64,000 bases of DNA from Trichobilharzia szidati. Taxonomy: Eukaryota; Platyhelminthes; Trematoda; Strigeidida; Schistosomatidae. Both the position numbers and the translations under genes were made by a program. The notes beneath the pieces are model-generated. The model made no database searches. It was not told where the DNA came from and was given only the letters and a program-made list of their open reading frames with translations. Below are positions 1 through 12,639 of the stretch, one piece after another (within the stretch, counting starts at the first letter, position 1; every line of letters starts with the position of its first letter). Location of the stretch: contig OX235277.1 of NCBI GenBank assembly GCA_944472155.2, positions 13,216,804 to 13,280,803 of the forward strand, read 5' to 3'.

Positions 1-460
1 TACTATACGGATCAGAGACTTGCACTGCGCGTCACAAAGAGCATCTCAAACAAACTACAGACCTTCATTAACAGTTGTCTTCGCTTAATACAACTCAAGA
101 TCAGATGGCCAGAAAAGATCAGCAACAGGGATCTCTGGCAATGAGCGAACCAACCAGGAACCGATTGTGAAACAAATAGGCAGGAAGAAATGGAGATGGA
201 TTGGCCATACTCTGAGGAAACAAACCATCAAGTGACATCACTAGACAAGCCATTGCTCGAGTTGAACCCGAAAGGGAAGCGACGAGTTGGTCGTCAGTGC
301 AAGGGTGACTTGGAGGAGGTCATGTGAAGAGGAGATGAAAGCATGTGGGCAGACTTGGAGCCAGGTGAAGACTCTAGCAGAGAACTGAACGCAGTGGAGA
401 CGCACGGCTGAAGCCCTATGTTCCTCTAGGAATTAAAGGAAACAATAATAATAAAATAAT
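1..460 (+). mobile_element. RTE family A, 3' fragment
   Basis: The plus strand encodes the C-terminal tail of an RTE-type reverse transcriptase ([12 protein letters not shown] motif near 190-215) and ends in the family's 3' hairpin (near 427-433) and an AAT-rich tail to about 460. The left end is cut by the window. The reading frame is broken, partly by two 4-base insertions (ATTG near 252, AGTG near 296) that several copies share. Confidence 0.85.
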
Positions 461-510
461 AAGCGTTTAGTAGATCAGTGATTGATTCTGCAATTGAGAA
501 CCATTGAATT

Positions 511-958
511 CAGGACTTCATCATGAACTCACGTCGATTAGAGGACCAGAACTGAACAGCTCTTACTCCCTTGTTTTAGGTTTTTCATCAGTACGCGCCC
601 ACTGAGGTTCGAACGCAGGACCTTGTGGTTTAAAGGTGAGCTCTTAGACCATTAAACCACTTGAGGGCGGTCCAATAGCCAGCCCATGAATTCCAACTTC
701 TGCCAATTGTTGGTAAAGTGCTACCATTAGCCACTATAATCTGTGGCGAGTATTCGTCCTCACACCGGACCTACTGTACCCTCCAGAGTTTCAGTGGCTT
801 AGCGATCTACGAGTTGACCTTATGACCAGAAGTTCCTCGGTTCGAATTCTGTTGGGTGCGTACAGCGAAGGGCCTCAAAGTAGGATGAAGCTGTTTGCCA
901 GTACTCCCAGGTTTTCCAATGGTTCTCTAACCGATGTCAGCTCATGATGGAATCCTGC
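511..958. repeat. T-family element, complete, inverted arms
   Basis: Both ends carry the family's terminal inverted repeat: GGACTTCATCATGA near 511 and the complement ending in CATGATGGAATCC near 955. Each arm contains a tRNA-like B box (GGTTCGAA type), in antisense near 605 and in sense near 838, followed toward the end by a decayed hammerhead-like stretch. The centre (about 700-790) is unique. The layout matches the copies at 6640, 15692 and 47395. Confidence 0.7.
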
Positions 959-1289
959 AACTAATCAAATCCTTGTAAAGCAACACTTAAAAACAACTGA
1001 AATATTTAGTTTTATAATACATATATGTTTATAAACGGTATTGGCGGGTAGTAAGTGATGCATATATCATTTTTTGTGTGAGGTGCCAGATAGAAGGAAC
1101 TACCTATCACCGCTTGACTATCACTAATATGCCGTTATTTCCGAGAGCTGTTTTCAACTCGAATTGCTAGCTAAAGTCGCTATGTTTTTAACAATAAAAT
1201 ATCATAGTTCCTTCCACAATAGATTCATGGAATCATCAGTGGAAAGATAAATACATAAAGTCCATTCAACTTTCTTTCCTCAATTTCGG

Positions 1290-2130
1290 TTGGCAAAATC
1301 AATTTAGAACATGGGCCTACATCAGTAAGGGGAACCAAGAAGTACTGGATAGTTGTTTCGTTTTTGTTTTGGACCCCGTAGCACTAGGCAGTCATGACCC
1401 AACCAGAGATGAAACCTACGACTTTTAAATTGTAAAACTAACCACTGGAATGAAATCCTATGACTTATGAATTCGAACTTCTCTCAGTTCATGAGTATTT
1501 ATCCTCCCACGAGATTTGAAGAACACTATTGGTTACCATTTCTCACTAAACAAAGCCTAAGTAATCAGATTTGAATTATTCCTCAGTAACAGACTAATAC
1601 TGTTTGAAAAAACTGAGCGTATGCAATAAGATAAGCATTTAATGAGATTTATACGGTTAATTGTTAGACCTTCGTAATGAACCAACATCATTTAGAGAGA
1701 TGAGGGAGTCCTCGAAAGGTAATCCAACCTATTTTGAACTCTCCGGCGGTGTTCACCATCCACATAGCACTTTCAGGTTATTAGATCAAGCTCGTCGACT
1801 AGGCAGATACTTGAGTTTCATCCAGGGATTCTAATTTTGTCAACTCGTGATGTAGATTTGTCCGTATTAGTCGCTTCAGTGTGCACCAGTTCACCTTGAC
1901 TTGGTGAATGCCACTGCTCAAGTTCGTATTTACTGGTCAGTAAGCTCCGGGACAAGTGGATATATGGCTAGTGAACTTGGTATCGTAACCTTAAGGTCAT
2001 AGATTCGATTCATGGTGGGTTCGTGGGTGCGAACTAATGAAGAGCGTTAAAAATAGGATGAAACTGTTGGCTGTCAATTACTCTCTGGTATTCAGTGATC
2101 TGTTTAACCAATGGTTTTGTCCGTGACGGA
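1290..2130. repeat. Two degraded T-family arms
   Basis: 1290-1560 has a left arm (AGTACTGGATAGTTGTTTCG then decayed tRNA-like sequence). 1960-2125 has a right arm with an A-box-like region, a GATTCGATTC B-box remnant, and a decayed hammerhead tail around 2030-2080. The sequence between them is unassigned. Confidence 0.5.
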
Positions 2131-3192
2131 AATCTAATAGTTAAAATTAGCCCGAAATTCCCGCAAATTCTACAATCTGAAATTTATTTCATTTTATATT
2201 CTCTTATGAATTAATGGTAGAAAGACTTTGAGAATACAAGATAGCTAGTGGAGTGGATCGGTACAAATGTGTTGAATGTGGAAGGAATAAAACTTTAAGA
2301 TGACGTTTCTATGTCAGAAGTGACATAGTCTGAGAAGAGAGAGACTGTCTGTAATGTATGCCGGAAACACAACTGCTATATATAATTCTTTGTTTTGCCG
2401 AATAAGTTACTCTGATAAAAACTTAGTGCAACATTCTTATTATTTTTAGCTAAAGGCTGTAAGTACTCAATAAATTATTAATATTGTTTTCGTCAATAAA
2501 TTTGATGATATTTGTAATTATTTGTCAACTAAAGCGAACATATGCCTAGTGGTCCTAATTAAAAAGGATGAGGCACTAAATTAGAATACAGTTATAAACA
2601 TTATGGGGAATCAAAATGTCTAGCTGACGGAAATGATCTGAAGCTTTCTTAAATCTGAGTAAATTAAATAATTTACGTCTCTGAGCTGTCAGTATAATTA
2701 CCCGCTTATCTGGTAGTTTAACTGTACATTGAATTATAAATACGACATTTTAACTACTCTACTGAAAATTTACGAAACTTTTGGCGATGATTTCTCTAAA
2801 GACAACATCTTTGAAAACAAAATGATGGCTTTCCTGAATGTCATCGGTGTATTAACTAGAAACGAATTTGAGACGCAAATAATCCCATGTGCATTTTCCG
2901 AAACGCTGAAAGTTAAAGTCCACATCCATTCAGCTAACTATCATTTAACTACTGCTCAAAATCAGTTGTATTCCAGTAGTGTGAAATACTGACTGGTTCT
3001 TACGGTAAATATAATATCAGGTTTGAAGTTAGACTACAACCAACCCCAGGTTCATTTGACGGGTATTCGTGCGACAGTGTTTATGTAGTAATTGGATAAG
3101 ATGGCGTCATGTGGTACAACTGTATAGAGCATATTCTATGCGCATTAATTTCCTCAGCATTTGACAGATCTATCGATAATTTGTGAAGCACC
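2131..3192. other. Stretch with no recognised gene
   Basis: AT-rich sequence. An 88-codon open frame at 2729-2992 starts at TTG and resembles nothing I recognise; its length is within chance expectation. No repeat family from this window was found here. Confidence 0.5.
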
Positions 3193-3204
3193 ATTCAGCA
3201 CCTA

Positions 3205-3435
3205 GTGCGTCAGTAGAATAGCGGTTAGGACGCTCGCCGACCATTCACATGGTCCGGGGTTCGATCCCCGGCCGACGCACTCCTTTACCTCGCTAAGCCA
3301 GAAATAATGCTGGTGAAGAGGAAAGGTTGGGCATAAGGCTAGCAACTCCATCCTGTAAAATAAACACTTCTACAGAAACTTCAAGCCACTACCTTCAAAC
3401 CCTATGTTCCAATGGGAAACGTGAAGGAAAAAATA
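3205..3435 (+). mobile_element. tRNA-Glu-like SINE, full length
   Basis: The 5' end folds like a tRNA: acceptor strands GTGCGTC (3205) and GACGCAC pair over 7 bp, the anticodon stem GACCA/TGGTC is perfect, and the T arm is built on GGGGTTCGATCCCC. The anticodon loop contains TTC, as in tRNA-Glu, but is one base short. A unique body follows, then a 3' end with a GTTCC/GGGAA hairpin and an A-rich tail that resembles RTE 3' ends. The element is bracketed by an exact 12-bp duplication, ATTCAGCACCTA, at 3193-3204 and 3436-3447. The box A and box B sequences would act as an internal RNA polymerase III promoter. Other copies are at 42262-42486 (-) and 58367-58510 (+). Confidence 0.88.
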
Positions 3436-3734
3436 ATTCAGCACCTATGTGGATACTCATGCCTTGATGTAGAAAAAAATTTAGAAATTGTAATAATAAT
3501 TATGACTTTTATAGATTATAACATTGCAAACTAAATGACACAGTTGAAATTAATTAAAAGTGAAATGATAATTTGCTTTGATTACATGAAAACATTTTTT
3601 GAACTTTTTCTGATCTTTACATTTTAAATATATTTTATAGCGATGACAGATTATCAAGCCTGTAAGTGATGCTTATGAATGGTAATTCTCACTAACCACT
3701 TTTGTTTCATAAATAAGTATTGACCTTTTATTTC

Positions 3735-4060
3735 CCTGGGTGGTCACTATTGGTGGGATCTAAGTTGTACACTTCGTTCTCTTTGTGATTCATCAGTTGA
3801 GTGTACCCCCAAACCCCGGTGAAACTCGGAACTCACACGCATCTCACAAGAATTATCTATCCACTAGACCACATGAGCCGTTTCAGTCACATCCCATGCA
3901 ACGGAAATCAGTTATTGTTTTGTTTCTGGGTTAATCTGCGATCCCCATTGATTGATTATGTAGAAAAGAAATGCTGGGTCATTGTACCGTTAACTCACTA
4001 GGAGTGCAAGTACTTCGAATTGACGAGTCCCAAGTATAACGAAACGCTCATCACTATAAA
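3735..4060. repeat. S-family (SM-alpha-like) degraded copy
   Basis: An antisense tRNA-like segment lies near 3815-3880. A sense hammerhead remnant lies at 4009-4053, with TTGACGA in place of CTGANGA, an intact GAAAC, and a mismatched stem II. Likely inactive. Confidence 0.55.
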
Positions 4061-4414
4061 CTAAAATAAAATCAAAGTAGTCCCCAGGTATCGTCAGTTA
4101 GTTGATACTAGAATCTGCCTTGACAATAGAGACTGGCAATTTTGATCCAACTTCGTTAGTCAGCGCGAAATGCAAACTAATCCAGAGAGCGAATAACATG
4201 AATTTCATTCTGGATATTTGTAGGTTTGGTTTCTAACAAGACAAATTTTTAAAGTTGTAAAGTTTGCATAACGATCACTTTTGTATACTCCCTTGTACAG
4301 TAATAAAAAGGACATTTACTTGTGAGTTTATTTGCATTTAATTGTTTTTAAAACGTTTCAATTTATACACTTAATTTTCAAATATCTATATTTATCACCG
4401 ATGATAGTCTTTAT

Positions 4415-5312
4415 TGTGGTGGACTGAATTGTGGGTCAGACAGGAATACGCTGGACTAACCAATAAGAAGACTCTAGAAGATCTGGATTTTGCAGATGAT
4501 ATATGTCTAATGTCACACACAAACTCGAAGACCTACAGGCAAAAAGAAACAGATTGGCTGAAGAAGCAGAGGAGACAAGACTTCAAGTGAACATAGAGAA
4601 GAGGGAGGTGATGAAGATAACCAACCAACAGCAACAACAACCAGCACCAATCACCATCAGTGGGTGAGATTTGACTGAGGTTACCTCCTTCACCTATCTA
4701 GGAATCATCGTTTCGACTTCAGGCAGTCGGAACGGATGGAGATATCAAAGCTAGCCAGAATCAGAAAGGCAAGATACACCTGCATCAACCTGAAACCAGT
4801 TTGGAAATCTCCTGAACTCAGTAAAAGGAACAAGATTCGGATGCTCAACACAAATGTCAAGTCATTGAGTTCTTCCAGATGGGTCAGAAACTTGTACTGC
4901 GTATCACGTAGAGGATTTCAAACGGGATACTGCAGACTTTTGTCAACAGCTTCCAGCTTCACTGGCTCCATATTGAAGATCAAATGACCAGCGAACAAGA
5001 ATTAGTAACAAGAAACTCTGACAATGAACAAATCAACCAAAAACCTATCTTTCAACAAATATGTGGGAGAAAACGGAGATGGATCGGTCATACATTGAGG
5101 AGGCCGTCGAATAACATCGTACTCAGTTCAGGCCGTTGCTCGAATGGAGTACCATTGGGATGTGACGAAGGGGTCGTCAGTGCAAGAGTGAAGTGGGGAA
5201 GATTGTGTGTTGGGGAGAGATTATGTGCAGTCGTGGTGCTACTCAGTCGACAGAAAAAAGAACAAAGTGAAGATGTGTTCTCCATTAGGAACATAATGGA
5301 AAGATAATAATA
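4415..5312 (+). mobile_element. RTE subfamily A2 fragment
   Basis: Translation shows the reverse transcriptase catalytic box DLDFADDICL (4480-4510), then the CAACAGCAACAACAA tract, a TYLG-type motif and the GHT-type tail (5080-5100). The element ends near AAAGATAATAATAT at 5312. Several frameshifts break it. Its 5' end is truncated. Confidence 0.8.
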
Positions 5313-6639
5313 TACTAAAACGGAATTTATTTTTGAGCAGACTGCTTGTCTTTCACATTAGTTGATCTCTTTTGAAAATTCACTTATGTCAGTGAATCCT
5401 ATTCTGTACGTAGATGCACGGTACTAAGTTTTCAACGTATTTTTATGCAATCTTCGAGTTAAGTGAAAAACTGTTTATGGAGACACGAACGTACTTCATA
5501 CGAAAGTTCATTGCATTGGTCAACCTACCATAAGAGACGAAGCATTAAAAGCAAACTTTCCGAAGTGCATGCGAAAGGCTGTTTCTTAAATAAGGATTTT
5601 AAAATTATTAAATTAAATGTACTTTCGAAGGTGTTTGATAACATGCGACACATAATCCACGGAATCAAGAACTAAATGAATACTCCTTGACTGTAGCAGT
5701 GTGTAGTGTGATAAGAGCTGTCTGCTAGCCAAAATTGGTAGACAGCAACTTACGTCACTGTTTGCGTCCCAAAACGGGGTCATAAGGAAAAACAAAGACA
5801 AAGCCTAATCTTTAGGAACTCAATAATCAATCACAGCAGACATAGCGTGGGCGGATACGATTCACAGATATATCACCGGACTGTCTAAGAAACTGCAGAA
5901 AAGCAATTTCTCTACCAAAGACAGCGAATAATAATGTACATAAAAATCTATAAATATCTCTTGATTTTCTCAATAAACGATCTGTTGGCTGGCCACTGTC
6001 TTCTGTCGGTGCAGTAGGAGTGAAAGATCTTGAGGTCTTATGGTCGGATTTTACTACATATATAACATCACTTTTGTATTTTCATTTTCAATCGTTATGG
6101 TGTCATGCATAAAATTCATCATTCTATGACACCTGCATGTCATGTCTAGTAGCACTGTTGTGGGAGCTGGCTCAAAACAATGTAAGATGTGTCGAAGCAC
6201 TGTCTTAGGAGTATGCTGTTCATGCGCTTGGAAAAGCAATGCCATTTAAGAAGAAACGTTTTCATATAATATTCGTCTGCATCAAAAATCAAAACCCTTA
6301 TTCCTACAAGTTATTTTGTTAATGATAACTCTACAACTGCATCTCATGCACCAAGTTTCGAACCAGTTAGTGTGACTTAATTAAAACTGTTTTTAACGCA
6401 TTCTCATCAAAGGGTTTGGGGAAATGAATAACTGTGGATGTCACCATTCTGTCAAAACTACCTCTCAACATTCAAGAATCTATAAAATGACGAATATCAG
6501 AATTTTACAAAGTCTGTCATGTAAAATGTATACACATTGTTCAAAATAACAGTCAATGTTCTTCAATGTGGGAAGCTAAAATATCAAGAGATTTTCAACT
6601 ATTGGTTTTGTAGGGGTTTTGTTTGATTGATTGGTTACA
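5313..6639. other. Stretch with no recognised gene
   Basis: Only short chance-length open frames (60-70 codons) occur here. No recognised repeat family was found. Confidence 0.45.
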
Positions 6640-7073
6640 GGATTTCGTCGTGAGCTGACATCAGTTAGAGAACTACTGGAAAACAAAATCCCTACAAAAC
6701 CAACACTTTAAAATTAATCTCATGCTCACTAGCAACTGGCCCTATTCAGCCAATTTACCTGGGGCTTTAGTGGGAAGCCATGACCAGTAGTGTAAAGCAG
6801 GTGGAAGATGAGGCAGTAACTCATCGAAGAAGACATCGCGAAATGGTCGCGTTATGTCGTGAATTAGCAGAAGTAAGAATTCAAGGACCACTAGATCGGG
6901 TCCCAGTGGCTCAATTGTCTACGAGCTCGCCTTGTAACCGGAAGGTCCTGGGTTCGAACCCATGTGGTGTGGGTGAATACTGATGAAGAGTCTCAAACTA
7001 GAACGAAACAACTGTCCAGTACTCCCCGGTTTTCCAGTGTTTCTCTAAATGATGTCAGCTCATGATGAAATCC
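6640..7073. repeat. T-family element, complete
   Basis: The left terminal repeat begins GGATTTCGTCGTGAGCTGAC at 6640 and the right one ends CATGATGAAATCC at 7073. The right arm has a tRNA-Thr-like head: box A around 6905-6920, a TTGTAA anticodon loop, and GGGTTCGAACCC near 6950. A hammerhead-like stretch follows at about 6972-7022. Its core reads ATGAAGA, one change from CTGAAGA, followed by CGAAAC. The open frame at 6780-6983 lies in this repeat and is not a gene. Confidence 0.75.
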
Positions 7074-8726
7074 TCCGTGCAATCAAGAGTTTTATTTAAC
7101 GGTTACTAAAAGAGATAAAGGCTTTCATTTTGAAAATCTTGAATGTGACACCTAAACTAATATTTTTCTTTCAGTAATACTGAATTCAAGTAAAATGTTT
7201 TATCTACTTATCATGTAGATTTATTTAAAGTATTATACTGTTTGACCCAGTTAGTACATTGTCTTTTTAGGTGAAGGAAAAGGTAAGCATGCAACAACTG
7301 AAAACTGATGCAAAACAATTTTGTAGTTCAACATTAAATTTAAATTAGTCTATTTGCGTTGCGTAGGCTTTAAAATTTCTCTGATGCAGGAGTATAAATT
7401 CCTACATCTGTCTGCGAGCAGTGTTCAAAATAACTTGTGTTTATTTCAAATGATTTCGTGTCAGAATTAAAGCTTCACAAAGGAAACCTCTGAAATTTAT
7501 TCCTACTGGTAATGTACAGCTGAACTCAATACAGACTTCAAGATGTTTAAATGGAAAGTCCTAAATGACATGTATGACTACGGATACATAGACTGGCATT
7601 GTTGCTTAAGTGCGGATTGACAAGAAAACTGCTGTTGGATTTTCGGATGAAGTCAACAGGATGCCCTTAAATTACGTTTTGAGCTGGAAATAGAGTAATT
7701 AGTGTTTTCATTTTAGTCTCACAGGAGGTGTATCGTAAGACTGTCTCTGACTGCAGCACTGAGTAGCGAGTTAGAATATTCAAGTAGACATAATTTGCTT
7801 GGAGTTAACAGATGCGTCTTGATGGTAATCGTTAGTCTGGATGTCACGTCATATACTCGGCAAATATATAATAATTAGTTAGTAGTATTATAGCGTATGC
7901 TGACATAAATTAAAATCATTGTTAGATTTTTTGATTTGATTGATGGGGAGTCCTGAAAAAATTGATTTCGTGCACGCTAGCTATCGTCAGTATAGCTCAT
8001 GATTGACCATCAACCAAAGTACCCATGGTAGTCCATCAGTAGGCCAAAAGTAAAGCTGAATAGCTCACTAACGACGTGTCTGATTGTAACACTCACTGAG
8101 TCATGTTCTAACTTTCAAGGAGAACCAAATACTTGGAGTATACAGACACACTTTGCTAGCGAAACCTTGTAATGAAGGCATGTAGATTGAGCACATCATG
8201 TTACAGTTGGAAGGTTTAAAGAAGCTGTCTAAATGATATCGGGTCATGTGGAAATCTACTTTGAAAGCAGTAAAATCTCCTGAAACTTGACATTTGAATA
8301 TTCAAAGTTTGTGTATTAATTTAAAGGCATTTATTAGGCTAATACGGTCTTCTTGGAATTCAGTAATCACAGACACACTTCTGAGAAATACTCTATATAT
8401 CTCTTGAAACAAAGGAGGTAAAACCGGACAGTAGTTCTTTTAACTTTTTATTGGTCCATATTAAGATTTTCATAGCTTTGCAGTGGTGTTATATAAAATA
8501 GTTTTAAATAACGTTTACATTCAGTAAATTAACTTAAAACATTTTATTATCCACAGAGATAAGTCCGTCAAGTGAGTTCTGCAGAAAAAAATATTACTGC
8601 AAGTATAATTTGATATAATTCTGAATATTAACAGCGTTTTTTAATGCTAGTAACACAAGTGGTGTTCTGCATTATCGGTTGTACATTAATATGCAGTCTT
8701 CTAGATCAAAATCATACCAATGATGC
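7074..8726. other. Mostly unassigned sequence
   Basis: No gene or well-preserved repeat seen. Around 7960-8110 there are faint T-, S- or D-like traces (GTTGAT-type and GCTGAATAGCTCA-type segments). Confidence 0.4.
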
Positions 8727-9062
8727 TACAATTATTATTATTATTTCTATTTGGTTTCGAGCAAAACCTAGAACTGAAAGAGCACATCTCGAATTTGTAC
8801 TGTTTTTCTGCCTTCCACTTTAGCTTTCTCCACACTTGTCCACAGTTTCTCATTTTTTCATTACACGACTTCCTCTATTTCATCTACACACCTACATCCA
8901 ACTAGTTGTTTCTCATTAGGGTCCCATTCAATTGTCTGCCTGGCGCACGATGTCACCCGACGGTCTCCTCACTCTTTGTCAAAAGTACCTCCATTTTCAT
9001 TGGTTTATTTGTTGAGCAATAGGTTCTTGATTGGTTCCCTCCCAGAGTTATTTTGTTCCATA
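8727..9062 (-). mobile_element. RTE subfamily A2, 3' fragment
   Basis: On the minus strand the order is the family's GHT-type tail (9040-8960), the GTGACATCGTGCG region, a decayed 3' hairpin and an AATAATAAT tail at about 8727-8740. Internal deletions are present. Confidence 0.65.
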
Positions 9063-9261
9063 ATAATTATCAGTTTTAGATATAAAGGGGTGAAAATAAG
9101 AGATTAGGAGTTATCAAAACAAGTGACTAAGTTTTGAAGGAGGGAGAGGTGAAAATAGAACTACGAAATTTAGGATCAGTTGATTTGTGTATCTTTGTTA
9201 TTGCATAATCAAAAACTTTTTGTAAAGTATGGATGACTGAGAAGAATATAATGACTATTTG

Positions 9262-9868
9262 GAAGCATCGTCTCAACAACAGGCGGACCGAACTGATGAG
9301 GATATCAAAGCAAGAATCGGAAAAGCAAGACAAGCTTTCACTACTCTCAAGTCTGTGTGGAGGTCAACAGCACTCAGCATCAAAAATATGATCGGGATTT
9401 TCAACTGCAATGTGAAGTCAGTGCTACTATAGGGATCAGAGACTTGGAACGTCATAAACAGCACCTCAAACAAACTACAGACCTTCATTAACAGTTGTCT
9501 TCGCTCAATACTCAAGAACAGATGGCCAGAAAAGATCAGCAACATGAATCTCTGGGAGCGATCCCAACAGGAACCGATTGTGAAACAAATAAGCAGGAAC
9601 AAATGGAGGCGGATTGGCCATACTCTGAGGAAACCATCAAGCGACATCACTAGACAAGCCATTGCTCGAGTGGAACCCGAAAGGGAAGCGGTGGCGAGTT
9701 GGTCGTCAGTGCAAGGGCGACTTGGAGGAGGTCATGTGAAGAGGAGATGAAAACGTGTGGGCAGACTTGGAGCCAGGTGAAGACTCTAGCAGAGAACCGA
9801 ACGCAATGGAGACGCACGGCTGAAGCCCTATGTTCCTCTAGGAATTAAGGGAGACAATTATAATAATA
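9262..9868 (+). mobile_element. RTE family A, 3' half
   Basis: Starts within the GTDEDIKARIGKA region, runs through the [19 protein letters not shown] region, and ends with TTCCTCTAGGAATTA and a short AAT tail near 9868. It carries both shared 4-base insertions (ATTG near 9661, AGTG near 9708) and lies in inverted orientation to the copy at 10203-11047. Confidence 0.85.
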
Positions 9869-10202
9869 ATTGGAACTACGTAAGAAAATCATCATTCAAA
9901 CAAGTTAGTTAAATTAGATAGAATCGTAGTCATAATAAAATAAAAGAGTCAAAAGGTAGTTACAAAGGGAGTTGAAAATCGTTTTAAAAAATATATATAT
10001 TATGGAGTTCGCAATAGGAAAGAAAAAGGCTGCACACATTTTGATTGAACACAGAGATCTGGCTTTTTCAGAGGAGCTGTGATTCTCTCTGCTGTATGTA
10101 AGAGTCTTGCTTGTAGATCATGTGAAAGATTGAGTGAAATACTACAGATAATGCGACAGCCTTATTACAGTCAACTAGATATTTAGTACTAGCGAGATTC
10201 CT

Positions 10203-11047
10203 ACAGGAACATAGGGCTTCAGCCGTGCGTCTCCTTTGCGTTCTGTTCTCTGCTAGAGTCTTCACCTGGCTCCAAGTCTGCCCACACGTTTTCATCTCCT
10301 CTTCACATGACCTCCTCCAAGTCACCCTCACAGTGACGACCGACTTGCCGCTTTCCTTTCGGGTTCCACTCGAGCAATGGCTTGTCTAGTGATATCACTT
10401 GATGGTTTCCTCTGAGTATGGCCAATCCATCTCCATTTCATCCTGCCTATTTGTTTCACAATCGGTTCCTGCTGTGTTGGTTCGCTCATTGCCAGAGATC
10501 TCTGTTGCTGATATTTTCTGGCCATCTGATCTTGAGCGAAGTATTGGGCGAAGACAACTGTTAATGGAAGTCTGTAGTTTGTTTGAGATGCTCTTTATGA
10601 CGAGCCAAGTCTCTGATCCGTATAGTAGCACTGACTTCACATTGGAGTTGAAAATCCGGATCTTATTTTTGATACTGAGTGTTGTTGACCTCCGCACAGA
10701 CTTGAGAGTAGTGAAAGCTTGTCTTGCTTTTCTGATCCTTGCTTTGATATCCTCGTCAGTTCCGCCTGTAGTTGAGACGATGCTTCCCAGGTAGGTAAAA
10801 GAGGTTGTTTCTTTCAGGTTCCTCCCATTTATGCTGATTGTCGTCAGTTGTTGTTGTTGCTGTTGGTGTTGGCCAGGAATCCTCATCACCTAACTCTGTT
10901 TTCTCTATGTTCACCTGAAGTCCAATCTTTGCTGCTTCTTCTGCCAACTTGTTGCTTTTCGCTTGCATATCTTCCAGTTCTTGCGGGAAATTAGACATAT
11001 ATCATCGGCGAAGTCCAGATCCTCCAAGTTTTTGTGTGGGTCCAGTA
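10203..11047 (-). mobile_element. RTE family A, RT and 3' fragment
   Basis: The minus strand encodes the end of the RT domain (DFADD remnant near 11015-11000), the EEAAKIGLQVNIEKTE region, the SINGRNLKETTSFTYLGSIV region and the GHT-type tail. A frameshift follows the KTE motif near 10890. The 3' hairpin is present at 10208-10220 but the AAT tail is absent. Confidence 0.85.
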
Positions 11048-11650
11048 TTGAGCTGTGTATTTAAACATTCGTGAAACCATGATGGTGGGAGGTGTTCAGA
11101 AATTCGACGACAATCTTGCTTTATTGTACGCTCAATATAACTAGCTCTGCATGAGCAGCTACAGTAGTAGACACAATTTTCTATTTTTAGCCTCCGTCAA
11201 TGCCTCAAATTGATAAATCTCGCTGACCGAAATAACCATATGAATGCTATAATTTTGATGTGACAAAATGGTGCTGCCGTAATTTTGTATTTTATAAACA
11301 TTTCAGTTTTGTAAAAAGGGGAATATAAAACATTTGAATTCTTAGGGTATTAATGAATTGAACTATGAGTGTTGCATGGAAAAAATTTATAATTCAAGTT
11401 AAATTTCTCTGAACCACAATGGTGTAGTTATTTCAACAAATAGTTCAATATTTTCAAGCATTCCACTTCATAGAATCATCATTTTGGTAATCAAATAAGG
11501 AATAATTTCTGACTGTGAATATATCTTCATAGGTATTACAGGTGTATATAATATTTAGGGGATTTAAAACATTCCTGTTTAACGACATTTCCTTTGAATA
11601 GTGTAGAGCATATCATTATGAAATAAACAGTTGTCAGGTATTGGTTTGCA
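11048..11650. other. Stretch with no recognised feature
   Basis: AT-rich sequence lacking recognisable repeats. The 184-codon frame at 11536-12090 (-) mostly overlays the T element that follows and is not considered a gene. Confidence 0.45.
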
Positions 11651-11651
11651 A

Positions 11652-12047
11652 GGATTTGATTCGTCACAGGTCTGGTCATAAGTTGACAGCCAATTAAATC
11701 CCTGCATACTAACACTTGATAGGTTATCTGATGCTCACTAGCGATTGGCTTTACACAGGGAGTTGCCTGGAGTTCTAGTGAGAAGCGATAACCGGCGGGA
11801 TCCACAAAGTCAGGTAAGAGATTCGTTGTTTGCCAACAACATTGGCTGGTAGTTACCCTATGTATATATGTCATGAATAGGAGGAAGTAAGAATTCATGG
11901 GCCGGCGTATACGGTTCCAGCGACCCAGTGATCTACGGAAGGTTCCGGGTTCAAACCCCATTGGGTGTGTACTGCTGGAGAGTCTGGAACTAGGATGAAA
12001 CAGCTGTCCGCTACTTCCAGGTTTTCCAATGATTGTCGTGATCAAGT
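11652..12047. repeat. T-family element
   Basis: The left end (GGATTTGATTCGTCACAGG) is decayed. The centre has the family's GCTCACTAGCGATTGGC and TTGCCTGGAGTTCTAGTGAG segments. The right arm has GGGTTCAAACCCC and a hammerhead-like stretch at 11968-12012, with core CTGGAGA (one change from CTGAAGA), GAA and the palindrome ACAGCTGT. Confidence 0.7.
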
Positions 12048-12639
12048 AAACAACTAACGGATGCTTTGTGTTTGACCTTGAGATAGCCATTTATTGATGT
12101 TTATAAGGTTAGATGGTAAAGTAGCTCAGTCAGTAAAATTACTGTAGTTCTCATGAGCTTAGAGCAATAATCGTCTAATCGACAAGCACCGATATAGGTT
12201 ACTGAGTATTATAAAGTCCTTTTTCACTGTAGGTAGTTGCATAACTGCCTAATGTGTGGAGATGATACAAGACTAAATATTAGTAAATGAACATGAAAGA
12301 TACTTCTGGAAATGCCTTTGCAACAGCACTGTCATTGATGACTCGTCAATTTTGTCTAAAAAGTGAGATGTTTGCAATTTGATTTCTACATATTTTGTTG
12401 TTCAGAAAAGCATACTTAAGAGACTTCTAACTTAAAATTTGCATTACTTATTCAGCATTGGGTGGTAAGACTTTCATTTGATAAATTTTTCCGCTCTTAT
12501 TAATTTCAGACAATTTAGAGAAGCTTATTTGACATTGTGGCAATCAAACGACTTAACTAGTACGTAGTGCATAGGGCGATTATGACTTGATAACGATTGA
12601 AATTGGTGGAAGGATGGATGACAAGGAAATAATCTCTAG

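Noticed and set aside
3205..3280. Functional tRNA-Glu gene
   Set aside because: It folds well, but the anticodon loop is one base short, a SINE body and tail follow, and a target-site duplication brackets the whole unit.
10399..10794. Plus-strand frame of 131 codons (and similar at 32365-33363 and 33649-34887)
   Set aside because: These are antisense shadows of RTE coding on the minus strand.
11536..12090. 184-codon minus-strand gene
   Set aside because: It lies mostly over a T-family repeat and shows no domain.
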